Part shown: piece after piece, positions 8,198-15,139 of the stretch | Layout: every line of letters begins with the position of its first letter | How positions within the stretch are numbered: position 1 is the first letter of the stretch | From: Deinococcus arboris | GTDB lineage: Bacteria > Deinococcota > Deinococci > Deinococcales > Deinococcaceae | Reading direction: 5' to 3' | DNA: 20,465 nucleotides | NCBI RefSeq assembly: GCF_009755355.1 | Contig: NZ_WQLB01000048.1 | Span: forward strand, 1 to 20,465 | Program-made: the position numbers and the translations under genes | The notes under the pieces: generated by a model | What the model was told of the DNA's origin: nothing | Seen by the model: only the letters and a program-made list of their open reading frames with translations | Database searches by the model: none

Positions 8198-8484
8198 AGC
8201 TGGGCCATCTATTCTTGCCCCCAATCTCCTGACTTCAATGGGTTGAGCCCATGTCTTACCTCACTCACGAGACAAAAGGCCGCTTGAGCGGTGCTCACCG
8301 GCTTGTCCTCTGAGCAAGCGTCCTGAGGCGTCCTGCGGCCCGGCGCCTTACGTTCTATGGATTTTTGGGAGAAGCCGCCCTCAAATACAGACCACACGCC
8401 CAACTGTCTCGACCAGGACGGCGCAGCGCCAGTTTTGTGCGCCCGTAGGACGAGTAGGCACTAGGGTGCTCCAGGCCAACGGTC
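8198..8484. other. Regulatory spacer upstream of the biosynthetic operon
   Basis: No gene is supported. The spacer contains a tandem direct repeat, GCGTCCTG at 8319-8326 and again at 8329-8336, preceded by another GTCCT at 8305-8309. A -10-like TACGTT follows at 8349-8354. GGCGCAGCGCC at 8420-8430 is a perfect palindrome. A second -10-like TAGGGT is at 8462-8467. The direct repeats just upstream of a -10 recall SARP operators, so they are candidate binding sites for the regulator encoded upstream. Confidence 0.35.
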
Positions 8485-8491
8485 AAGGAGG
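8485..8491 (+). promoter_or_regulatory. Strong Shine-Dalgarno (AAGGAGG)
   Basis: AAGGAGG is 7 nt before the ATG at 8499. It is the best ribosome site I found in the window and the main reason to believe that the following 44-codon frame is translated. Confidence 0.8.
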
Positions 8492-8498
8492 CTTTCCT

Positions 8499-8633
8499 AT
8501 GATTGCCACGCTTACCAAACCAATCGTATGCCTCGTTCTTTGTCTTGGGCTAAGCACCGCTGCTGCAGATCCAGTCACCATCGTCGGACTGAGTACCACA
8601 CCGGCCCCGCCGCCAATCACAATTCGGCCCTGA
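8499..8633 (+). CDS. Small signal-peptide-like protein (44 aa)
   Basis: A short frame with an excellent ribosome site and no recognised family. It starts MIATLTKPIVCLVLCLGLST, with a Lys at 7 followed by a hydrophobic core, and then AAAD, a plausible signal-peptidase site. The remaining 21 residues or so are rich in Pro, Thr and Ile (TPAPPPIT). The stop is TGA at 8631-8633. The same frame then stays open for 22 more codons (APPRVIERVIPLNLQRDVPP and on) to TGA at 8700-8702, so it may be a 67-codon gene with a nonsense codon. It lies between the TPR-BTAD regulator and the aminotransferase and is probably the first gene of the operon. It could be a secreted peptide signal, a leader peptide or a small envelope protein; I cannot tell which. 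Confidence 0.65.
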   Translation: MIATLTKPIVCLVLCLGLSTAAADPVTIVGLSTTPAPPPITIRP

Positions 8634-8708
8634 GCGCCCCCACGTGTCATAGAACGCGTGATTCCGCTGAACCTACAACGTGATGTACCGCCGTCCCTGT
8701 GAGGCTTC

Positions 8709-10058
8709 ATGACCAACTACAGTGCAGCGTTTACCCGTGCCACCCACCGGTCCCAGAAACATTACGAGCGCACCGCGAACATCATCCCTGCAGGCGCAAC
8801 ACGCAGCCTCAACTCCTGGGCCCCTTACCCGGTTTACTTGGCGGAGGCCCAGGGCAACCAAGTCACCGATATTGATGGCAACACGTATACCGACTTTCTC
8901 GGCAATTACACGGCGCTGGTCCACGGCCATCAGCATCCTCTCACCATGACCCACATGCACGAGCAGTTGACATGCGGGCTCTCCCTAAATTTCGCTACCG
9001 TCCGTGAGGCCGACCTGGCTCAGCGGATCGTGGACCGGTTGGCCTCCGTTGAGATGCTCCGGTTTACCGGCTCAGGCACAGAGGCCGTCATGTTTGCGAC
9101 GCGCCTGGCACGCCTGACTAACGGGCGCCGGCTCATCGCCAAGATGGAGGGTGGCTTTCACGGCACCCACGACACCGTTTCCGTCAGTGTCCGCCCCCCT
9201 GCCGCGCAGGCGGGTGACGTCCATGCGCCGCACGGCGTGCCGGAAAGTGAAGCTCTATCGGCCGCCCTCACGGGAGAGACGATCATCCTGCCGTTTAATC
9301 ATGAACGCGCGTGTGCCGCCATTCTGGATCAGCGGCACCAAGACATTGCCGGCATCATCGTTGAACCCATGCTGGGGGTGGGGGGAATGATTCCCCCGCG
9401 CCCTGGTTTTCTGGAGATGCTCCGCGAAAAATGCGACGCTTACGGCATCGTTCTGATTTTCGATGAGGTGATTACCCTGCGGCTGGGGTACGGCGGGGGT
9501 CAAGCTTACTTTGGCGTACAACCTGACCTCACCACCATGGGCAAAATCATCGGTGGCGGCATGCCCATCGGTGCGGTCGGTGGGAAGCGGGCCATCATGC
9601 ACCTCCTGGAACCTCAGGGGGGAGCCGACGTGTACTCCGCGAAGACTGGGGGGCCAAAGCTCTATCAGGGAGGCACGTTCACTGGACATCCACTGTCGAT
9701 GGCGGCCGGCATCGGGACGCTGGACGGGCTGACGGCAGATCATATTCAGGGGATCAATCGGCTGGGAGACGACCTGCGGGCTGAACTGAACCGCGAAGCG
9801 CAGGCCGCCGGGCTGCCTATGCGGGTCACGGGCAGCGGCTCTCTCCTGCACATCCATCTGAGCCGCGTGCCCATTGAGACGTACCGGGACACCTGGCAGG
9901 TGGACAACCAGAAGCAGCAGCGTTTCTTCCTGGGCATGTTGGAGCGCCAGCACCTGATCGCACAGCGTGGCATGGTGTGCCTGTCCACCACGATGAATCC
10001 ATCGGATCTGACGTCGTTTCTCGACGCCACCCTCGAAACCGCGCGCGCGCTGGCATAA
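8709..10058 (+). CDS. Glutamate-1-semialdehyde-aminomutase-like class III aminotransferase
   Basis: A 449-residue PLP enzyme of the class III aminotransferase family. Visible motifs are NIIPAGATRSLNSW near the N-terminus, the phosphate-binding GSGTEAVMFATRLAR (121-135), GGFHG (148-152), IIVEPMLG (216-223), LIFDEVITLRLGYGG with the PLP-ring Asp at 252, and TMGKIIGGGMPIGAVGG with the Schiff-base Lys at 279. GGTFTGHPLSMAAG (321-334) is typical of the GSA-aminomutase subgroup, whose members also serve in secondary metabolism. Its place beside acyl-CoA enzymes argues against a haem role. It begins 7 nt after the second in-frame stop of the small ORF, with a weak GAGG at 8701-8704, and probably introduces or moves an amino group in the product. 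Confidence 0.88.
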   Translation: MTNYSAAFTRATHRSQKHYERTANIIPAGATRSLNSWAPYPVYLAEAQGNQVTDIDGNTYTDFLGNYTALVHGHQHPLTMTHMHEQLTCGLSLNFATVREADLAQRIVDRLASVEMLRFTGSGTEAVMFATRLARLTNGRRLIAKMEGGFHGTHDTVSVSVRPPAAQAGDVHAPHGVPESEALSAALTGETIILPFNHERACAAILDQRHQDIAGIIVEPMLGVGGMIPPRPGFLEMLREKCDAYGIVLIFDEVITLRLGYGGGQAYFGVQPDLTTMGKIIGGGMPIGAVGGKRAIMHLLEPQGGADVYSAKTGGPKLYQGGTFTGHPLSMAAGIGTLDGLTADHIQGINRLGDDLRAELNREAQAAGLPMRVTGSGSLLHIHLSRVPIETYRDTWQVDNQKQQRFFLGMLERQHLIAQRGMVCLSTTMNPSDLTSFLDATLETARALA

Positions 10059-10068
10059 GGGACATCAC

Positions 10069-11259
10069 ATGACGCAAGACACAAGCCTGTTCTACATGGA
10101 TGAGTACACCCCCTACATCGACATCCACGGCACGTATGTGCAGTTCGCTCAGCAGCATCTCCAGACGGGTGCCGACCAATCCGATCTGTATGCCCGTTTT
10201 CCACAGGAGAAGTGGCAGGCCCTTGCGGATGCCGGCTTCTGGCAGACCTTGGTGCCGGACGGGTTTGGAGGCAGGGGTACGGATTACCGGGCGTTTTTCG
10301 CATCGTTCGAAGGCCTGTCCAGCCAGTGCCATGATTTTGGCCTGCTGCTCTCCATCATCGCGCATGCCGGGCTCATCCAGGTGCTGGTTGATCACGGCAC
10401 TTTCGAACAAAAACAAAAGTATCTGCCACTTCTGATGGGGGGCGGGGTGGGCAGCACCGCCGCGACCGAGCCTCAGGGCGGCTCCCATATATCCGCCGTG
10501 AAAACGCGCGCAGCGCAATCTGGCGACGCGACGTACCTCTTGTCAGGCGAGAAGTGCTACATCACCAATGCCCCGATTGCGGATGTCATGCTGATTGTGG
10601 GTCGCCTGGCGGGCCTGGAGCCAAGGGACATCACCCTGTTCGTGGTGGGTCGGGATCAGGCCGGCGTTCGGCGTGGCAATCAGGATGACCTGCTGGGCCA
10701 GCGGAGCAGCCCTACAGGCCCGATCTACTTGGACGGGGTTGAAATTACGCCGGCACATATTGTGGGCCAGCCCGGTGAAGGGCTCGAAACGCTGTACAAC
10801 TTTCTCGCATTTGACCGGTTGATGTACGCTATCGCTGTCAGTGGGTACCTAAAACCCTTCATTGGAGACGCCATTGCCTATGCCCAGGACCGCACCGCGT
10901 TTGGGCAACCCCTGATTTCACACGGCTTTATTCAGGACAAGATCGTGCAGATGGTCATGACGCAGGAAATCTCAGCGTCCCTGGCGGAGCAGGCCGCTAC
11001 TCATTTCTGTGACCGCAGCATGCGCGCTCAGTATTACGCCTCTATGGCCAAACTGTACTGCGCGGAAAACTTGGTGACCTCTGCCCTGGAACTGATTCAA
11101 CTGTTCGGTCATAAGGGCTATCAGAAGGGGTCTCGGTATGAGCGGTTGCTGCGCGACGCGGTGGCACTCCGGATTGCGGGGGGAACCTCAGAGATGCAGA
11201 AGAAGAATGTGGTGAAGTTTGCGGCCATGTTTCACCGGCAGTCCGCCGGGAGCGCGTGA
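10069..11259 (+). CDS. Acyl-CoA dehydrogenase-like flavoprotein
   Basis: A 396-residue member of the acyl-CoA dehydrogenase family. It has the helical N-terminal domain, the middle beta domain with STAATEPQGGSH (129-140) and GEKCYITNAPIADVML (160-175), and the C-terminal domain with RTAFGQPLI (275-283) and LRDAVALRIAGGTSEMQ (361-377). The Glu that acts as base in MCAD-type enzymes (YEGT) is replaced here (AGGT). The alternative helix-G Glu of isovaleryl-CoA dehydrogenase (LERL) corresponds to D249 in FDRL. It may therefore be a slow or modified enzyme or act on an unusual thioester. AAGGGA (10057-10062) lies 6 nt before the ATG, and the aminotransferase ends 10 bp upstream, so the two are co-transcribed. 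Confidence 0.9.
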   Translation: MTQDTSLFYMDEYTPYIDIHGTYVQFAQQHLQTGADQSDLYARFPQEKWQALADAGFWQTLVPDGFGGRGTDYRAFFASFEGLSSQCHDFGLLLSIIAHAGLIQVLVDHGTFEQKQKYLPLLMGGGVGSTAATEPQGGSHISAVKTRAAQSGDATYLLSGEKCYITNAPIADVMLIVGRLAGLEPRDITLFVVGRDQAGVRRGNQDDLLGQRSSPTGPIYLDGVEITPAHIVGQPGEGLETLYNFLAFDRLMYAIAVSGYLKPFIGDAIAYAQDRTAFGQPLISHGFIQDKIVQMVMTQEISASLAEQAATHFCDRSMRAQYYASMAKLYCAENLVTSALELIQLFGHKGYQKGSRYERLLRDAVALRIAGGTSEMQKKNVVKFAAMFHRQSAGSA

Positions 11260-11627
11260 TGCGGCCGGGTGAACAGCACACCCAGTCGTTCGTGGTGCGG
11301 CCTCAGGATTGCGCCCACGAGTGGGGAAATAAGGGCCTTATGGTTCTCTCCACACCTGCCCTGATTGGTCACATGGAAAGCGCCTGTGTGTCCGCCTTGC
11401 AAACGGCCCTTTCTGAGGGCACCATGACGGTGGGAGCAGCGGTGCAGATGCGCCACCTGGCCAAAGCGGATGTGAATGACCTGTTCACGGTCACGGTGAA
11501 ACTGCTTGAAGTGGACGGTCGGAAATACCAGTTTCAGTTTGAAGCGCATCGCGGAAACACTGTTCTGGGTAATGGTAGTCACCTGCGTATTCAAATTGCT
11601 CAGCCAGCTCCGGTGGGAGCCCCATGA
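11259..11627 (+). CDS. FlK-like hotdog thioesterase
   Basis: A 122-residue hotdog-fold protein. It resembles fluoroacetyl-CoA thioesterase FlK: GLMVLSTPALIGHMESACVSAL, then LSEGTMTVGAAVQMRHLAKA, then EVDGRKYQFQFEA and GNGSHLRIQI. The FlK catalytic residues T42, E50 and H76 correspond to T32, E40 and H66, with identical spacing (8 and 26). The ATG at 11259 overlaps the acyl-CoA dehydrogenase stop (TGATG); a GTG at 11256 in the same frame is an alternative. Its 3' end overlaps the ketosynthase start by 4 nt. It probably hydrolyses an acyl-CoA, either to release the product or to protect the host from a toxic thioester, as FlK does. Confidence 0.85.
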   Translation: MRPGEQHTQSFVVRPQDCAHEWGNKGLMVLSTPALIGHMESACVSALQTALSEGTMTVGAAVQMRHLAKADVNDLFTVTVKLLEVDGRKYQFQFEAHRGNTVLGNGSHLRIQIAQPAPVGAP

Positions 11628-12604
11628 CAGCGGTGCACCTTTCGGGGTATGGCCATTTTGTTCCTGAGCGTGTGGTGGACAACGCGGAGATCGTGCAGAC
11701 GCTGGACATTGACGAAGCGTGGATTGATGAGCGTGCAGGGGTGCTGCAACGGCGGCACGCTCATGCGAGTGAAGCTACCTCTGACCTGGCGCTGCACGCA
11801 GCCCGCCTGGCAGTGCACCGGGCGCACCTGCAACCAAATGATCTTGACCTCGTCATCGTGGCCACCTTGACGCCGGACCACACCCAGCCGGCCACAGCCG
11901 CAATTGTTCAGTCGAAGTTACAGGCGCAAAGGGCGATGGCCCTGGACATGAATGCCGCCTGTTCAGGGTTCCTGTACGCGCTGGAGTTCGGCCGTGCCTG
12001 GCTGGCTGGCGCGCCGGGTCGCCGCCACGCCCTAGTGATAGGGGCGGACGTGTATTCGCGAATTCTGGATCCCACGTGCCGCCGGACCTATCCCCTGTTC
12101 GGAGATGGGGCTGGGGCGGTGGTGCTGAGTGTGGACGCCAAGAAAACCGATCAGGTGGGGCCCGCCATCGGCGTGGGTAAGCCCGGCACGGACCATTGGG
12201 TGATGGTGCCGTACGGTGGGAGCCGAGCGAATGGAGCGGCCCCTCAACCGGGCGCTGAGTTCTTTAAGATGCAGGGCCGCGACGTCAAGGATTTTGTACT
12301 ATCCGCCTTTCCCCAATTGCTGCAGTGGGCTGCGGCGTCGATTGGGACGTCCAGTCAAGACTTGGATTTTATTGTTTGCCATCAGGGCAATTACCGGATG
12401 TTGGAAGACGCCCGCACACAATTGGGAATTCCGCAGGAGAAAATGCTGTATTCCGTACGAGAATTTGGTAATACAGGTTCTGCCTCTATACCTCTGACGC
12501 TGAGTGTGGCCTTGTCTGAAGGGACCCTTCGTCCCGGCGACACTGTCGGTCTGATCGCCTTTGGCGGCGGCATGAGTTGCGGCGCGTCAGGACTAACGAT
12601 CTAA
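11624..12604 (+). CDS. FabH-like 3-oxoacyl-ACP synthase III family ketosynthase
   Basis: A 326-residue thiolase-fold enzyme of the KAS III family. The triad is visible: Cys113 in NAACSGFLYAL, His253 in VCHQGNYRML (HQGN instead of the common HQAN) and Asn283 in FGNTGSASIP. LFGDGAGAVVL (158-168) and the C-terminal GGGMSCGASGLTI are also typical. KAS III enzymes condense an acyl-CoA with malonyl-ACP, but pathway homologues also use other nucleophiles and form C-C, ester or amide bonds. No acyl carrier protein gene is nearby. The ATGA overlap with the thioesterase (11624-11627) and a GGGAG at 11615-11619 indicate translational coupling. Housekeeping FabH is unlikely in this mobile setting. Confidence 0.9.
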   Translation: MTAVHLSGYGHFVPERVVDNAEIVQTLDIDEAWIDERAGVLQRRHAHASEATSDLALHAARLAVHRAHLQPNDLDLVIVATLTPDHTQPATAAIVQSKLQAQRAMALDMNAACSGFLYALEFGRAWLAGAPGRRHALVIGADVYSRILDPTCRRTYPLFGDGAGAVVLSVDAKKTDQVGPAIGVGKPGTDHWVMVPYGGSRANGAAPQPGAEFFKMQGRDVKDFVLSAFPQLLQWAAASIGTSSQDLDFIVCHQGNYRMLEDARTQLGIPQEKMLYSVREFGNTGSASIPLTLSVALSEGTLRPGDTVGLIAFGGGMSCGASGLTI

Positions 12605-12703
12605 ACGACTGCGGACCAGGGCATGCTGGCTGTGGCATGAAGTGTGGGTCAGTCCCATTAAAACACCTGACGTTCACTGCAGTCGGCATGCACTGGGAGA
12701 GTC

Positions 12704-13600
12704 ATGACAGAACGCAAGTCCCTTCAAGCTGGTATCGCGCCGGCCGTGGCGTCAACGGTGGCTTTCGCCGTCCTGCCTATCCTCATCAGCCAACTGCTGG
12801 CCTTAGGCTTCTCTTCGTACCAGGTCATGACCCTGCGCTTCACCCTTGCCGTGCCGCTGAGTCTTCTGTATTTGCTTATGGCTCAGCGCCGTATCCTTCG
12901 TGAATGGCGGGGGTGTCTCACAGGCCGCACCATTGCCTTGGGCGTCCTGTTTTTCCTGACCGCCCTGTTTATGACGATTGGTCTCGAGTCGTTGGATCCC
13001 GCCATCGGCAACGTCATCTTTTACACCTTCCCTTTTCTGGTGTTGCTGATTGAGGTGGTGCGGGGCTTTCAACGATTCTCCTGGGCGCTGCTGTGCTCCA
13101 TGGTGCTGATTTTTGTGGGCATTGTTGTGCTGAACTCGCCGCAGGGCGATGTGGCATTTCAGGTGGGTATTTTGTGGTGTCTGGGCTCTGCAGCCACCTT
13201 TACTGCTTATCTCCTACTCAACCGCCAACAGGAGACCAGTCAGTTTGACGCTATGGTCAGCATTCCCTTCTGGTGTGCGGCGCTATCGGTGCTGACCACA
13301 GTTCTTTCTCCAGCGTCCTGGCCAGCCTGCAGCGCGGCGTGTCTCTGGCAAGTGGTAGGCCTGGCGACCGTCCCTACCATCGTGGCGCTCCATCTGGTCA
13401 ATGTTTCGCTGCGAACGATTACAGCCTCAAGTTTTTCAGTGATCAGTTCTACTGAGCCCCTATTTGTCCTGTTGCTCAGTCTCATCATCAGTCGTCAACT
13501 TCTTGCCCTGCATGAGGTGGCCGCTTTTGCGATGATTACCATTGGTTCCGTCGTGGCGACCGTGTCCGCCTTACGCCCAGCACCAGGCGAAAACACTTGA
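12704..13600 (+). CDS. EamA/DMT-family transporter, likely exporter
   Basis: A 298-residue membrane protein with about ten hydrophobic segments in two repeated halves, the EamA (drug/metabolite transporter) layout. The second half carries the characteristic SVISSTEPLFVLLLSLIISR, where Glu-Pro follows the helix start, as is usual in EamA repeats. GLESLDPAIGNVIFYTFPFLV is the matching part of the first half. A GGGAGA at 12695-12700 precedes the ATG. The gene is 99 bp after the ketosynthase and in the same direction, so it could be read from the operon promoter or from its own. Family members export amino acids and similar small polar metabolites, which suits an amino-containing product. The gene is complete; the right IS copy begins 84 bp after its stop. 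Confidence 0.88.
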   Translation: MTERKSLQAGIAPAVASTVAFAVLPILISQLLALGFSSYQVMTLRFTLAVPLSLLYLLMAQRRILREWRGCLTGRTIALGVLFFLTALFMTIGLESLDPAIGNVIFYTFPFLVLLIEVVRGFQRFSWALLCSMVLIFVGIVVLNSPQGDVAFQVGILWCLGSAATFTAYLLLNRQQETSQFDAMVSIPFWCAALSVLTTVLSPASWPACSAACLWQVVGLATVPTIVALHLVNVSLRTITASSFSVISSTEPLFVLLLSLIISRQLLALHEVAAFAMITIGSVVATVSALRPAPGENT

Positions 13601-13688
13601 CGGCCTGTACCGAAAACGTGACATACATAAAATATCTACAGCGGTCACTGAAGTTGCTAGGGTTTCGTGGAGGATGAGTTAGGGCTGA

Positions 13689-14705
13689 CTACCAGTCAAA
13701 ACTGGGCATGAGAATGTGCGTGATGGGTGGAGCAAAAGATCTTGGAGATGATCGAGACTTAGTCGGAACACGGACACCGTGCGGTGTCCGTGCTTCTTCC
13801 GTCTTACGGGCTGCTTGGCGGCCAGGATCTGGCCTGTGACGCAGGCCCAGATGAAAGCAGCTGACACACAGGTGAGCAAGGTCGAGACACGTTCTGCCTG
13901 CGTCAGCCCCGTATCCTCCAAGTTGAAGCCTCTGGTTTTGAGGGCTGAGTGCAAGTTTTCTGCTTGCCAGCGCAGTGCAGAGCGGCGCAGATTGACAGAA
14001 GCGTGGCCACAGTAGGCCAGGTACAGGATTTCGCCAGCCGCATTCTTGGTGGCGCACAGGTACAACGACACGCCGTAGACGACCATCCGGCGGTGCCAGC
14101 GGCGAATCTCGCCGGTCTGGAGCTTTTTGAAGCAGACCCGCCCAGACCGGCAGTTTGCCGGTCCCGATGGTGGCGGTGGCCGGCAGGTGAATACAGGGCG
14201 CAATGCCGTGCTCGTCTAAAAACGTGAACCACGATTTGCCGATGAACTTCCGGTCTGCCAACAGGCTCCGAATAGATCGGTCTGAGCAACACTGAGGGAA
14301 CCGAGTCAGGAGCGCTTCGCGCACCTGTTGCGAACTGTTGCCGCCATGAGGGAGCAACGCCCACATCAGCGGCAGACTGAAGCTCTCCCAGACCGCAGAC
14401 AGGGGAATATTGATGTCCTGCTGGCCCAGCTTCCAGTTGGTACGGTCCAGGATCAGGTGCAGCTCGTCGTCTGGGAGGAAGGACAGCGGGAAGCGGCCGA
14501 AGAATTGGTCTGGGAACTCGAGCCACAACCGCTGGTACCGCGTATCGAGTGAACCGGGCAACGGCATATGGGTCTTCAAGGTGTACAGGACGACGCTGCG
14601 CGCCTGCATCATGGCGAGGATCAGCGCAGCCAGCACTTCAAGACGACGGGACCGCAGCGCGGTCTGCAAGCCCTCGTGAGTGTGTCGGCTCTTGGGTGGT
14701 TTCAT
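13689..14705 (-). pseudogene. Frameshifted IS4-family transposase
   Basis: The N-terminal part reads in one frame from the ATG at 14705 ([13 protein letters not shown], then SLLADRKFIG) to LPVWAG. From there the homology with the left-copy transposase continues in another frame with CFKKLQTGEIRRWHRRMVVYG, which runs through RWQAENLHSALKTRGF to HLQDLLLHPS. Between the TGG and TTC codons this copy has ten bases where the left copy has six, a net gain of 4, at about 14131-14145 on the plus strand. Near the C-terminus a second shift returns to the first frame for ILMPSFDW-stop. The DDE residues and the YREK-type Glu are encoded but cannot be joined in one protein. A CAAAAAG run sits next to the first shift, but slippage there would not obviously give the needed frame. 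Confidence 0.88.
13769..13792. repeat. Near-perfect palindrome inside the right transposase remnant
   Basis: The same 11-base arms as at 4962-4985, with TG instead of CA between them. The arms are kept unchanged although the surrounding gene is broken. Confidence 0.8.
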
Positions 14706-14768
14706 CGCAGAAACACCGTACAGGAGCCGGCTTTCTGCGACCCGTCACGCGTTTTGAAGAGTAGTCAG

Positions 14769-14777
14769 GGCATCTCC
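14769..14777. repeat. Right target-site duplication, GGCATCTCC
   Basis: Identical to 4850-4858 and placed exactly at the outer end of the right IS copy. Confidence 0.85.
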
Positions 14778-15139
14778 ACCTTACTCAGGGGGACGTGCCA
14801 GCCCGCGCTCACACCCAAGAACACGGGTGCAGGGTCCGCGCCCTGCGGACTGGGGCCGGCGCGCGACGGGACAGCAGCTGCAGTGCAGCACTCAGAACCT
14901 GGTGGTGAGTCAGCAGCGGTCGGGCGTACGTGACGGGAATACCCTACGGGTCCAAAATCTCCAGCAGTAGCTGGCGCGAGGGTTGGGGACGGGTCAGCAC
15001 GCGTCTGAGGGCAGCGCCCCCAAAGCCTCCCAGGAGACCCGGCGGTCAGGGTGGTGCGCCTGTTCAGGATCGAACGAATGAAGGTCCCCCTGATCATGCA
15101 GGGAACGCGGAATCTAGAGCACGGCGCTGAGCGCCTCAA
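14778..15139 (-). pseudogene. Degenerate gene remnant disrupted by the transposon
   Basis: I do not recognise the family. On the minus strand a coding-like frame reads GLLGGFGGAALRRVLTRPQP, then SRQLLLEILDP, a stop codon, and GIPVTYARPLLTHHQVLSAA. It then shifts to another frame, PVFLGVSAGWHVPLSKVEMP, just before the transposon end. Joined to the sequence left of the transposon, that last frame continues LLYLLR-stop (stop at 4828-4830). The target was therefore the 3' end of a gene, which has since decayed or was already decaying. The evidence for coding is only the plausible amino-acid composition and the restored frame. Confidence 0.45.

Larger units (their letters stand above)
4859..14768. 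mobile_element. Composite transposon bounded by two IS4-family copies
   Basis: The two related IS copies are in direct orientation and enclose a regulator, a biosynthetic operon and an exporter. The outermost ends are good inverted repeats: CTGACTACCCTTCAAAACG at 4859-4877, and CTGACTACTCTTCAAAACG on the minus strand at 14768-14750, an 18/19 match. The identical 9-bp flanks show that the pair moved as one unit. The inner left end of the right copy is more diverged (CTGACTACCAGTCAAAAC), and its transposase is broken, so mobility would depend on the left transposase. Removing the element and one repeat restores a minus-strand frame ending VEMPLLYLLR-stop at 4828-4830. This reading is an inference from the repeats. 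Confidence 0.82.
13685..14768 (-). mobile_element. IS4-family insertion sequence, right copy (degenerate)
   Basis: 1084 bp, related to the left copy and in the same orientation. Its outer (right) end is well conserved, CTGACTACTCTTCAAAACG read on the minus strand from 14768. Its inner (left) end, CTGACTACCAGTCAAAAC from 13685, is more diverged. It is flanked by GAGTTAGGG on the left and GGCATCTCC on the right, so it has no duplication of its own. Confidence 0.88.

Noticed and set aside
8631..8633. TGA as a selenocysteine codon
   Set aside because: No selenoprotein family resemblance and no evident downstream selenocysteine-insertion hairpin; nonsense mutation or true stop is simpler.
14121..14150. 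Programmed frameshift in the right transposase
   Set aside because: The A-run is near the shift, but the copy has 4 extra bases there compared with the intact copy, and a second shift occurs near the C-terminus, so decay is the better explanation.
14568..14933. Plus-strand frame across the right IS end
   Set aside because: It is antisense to the transposase remnant and crosses the IS boundary without any family resemblance.
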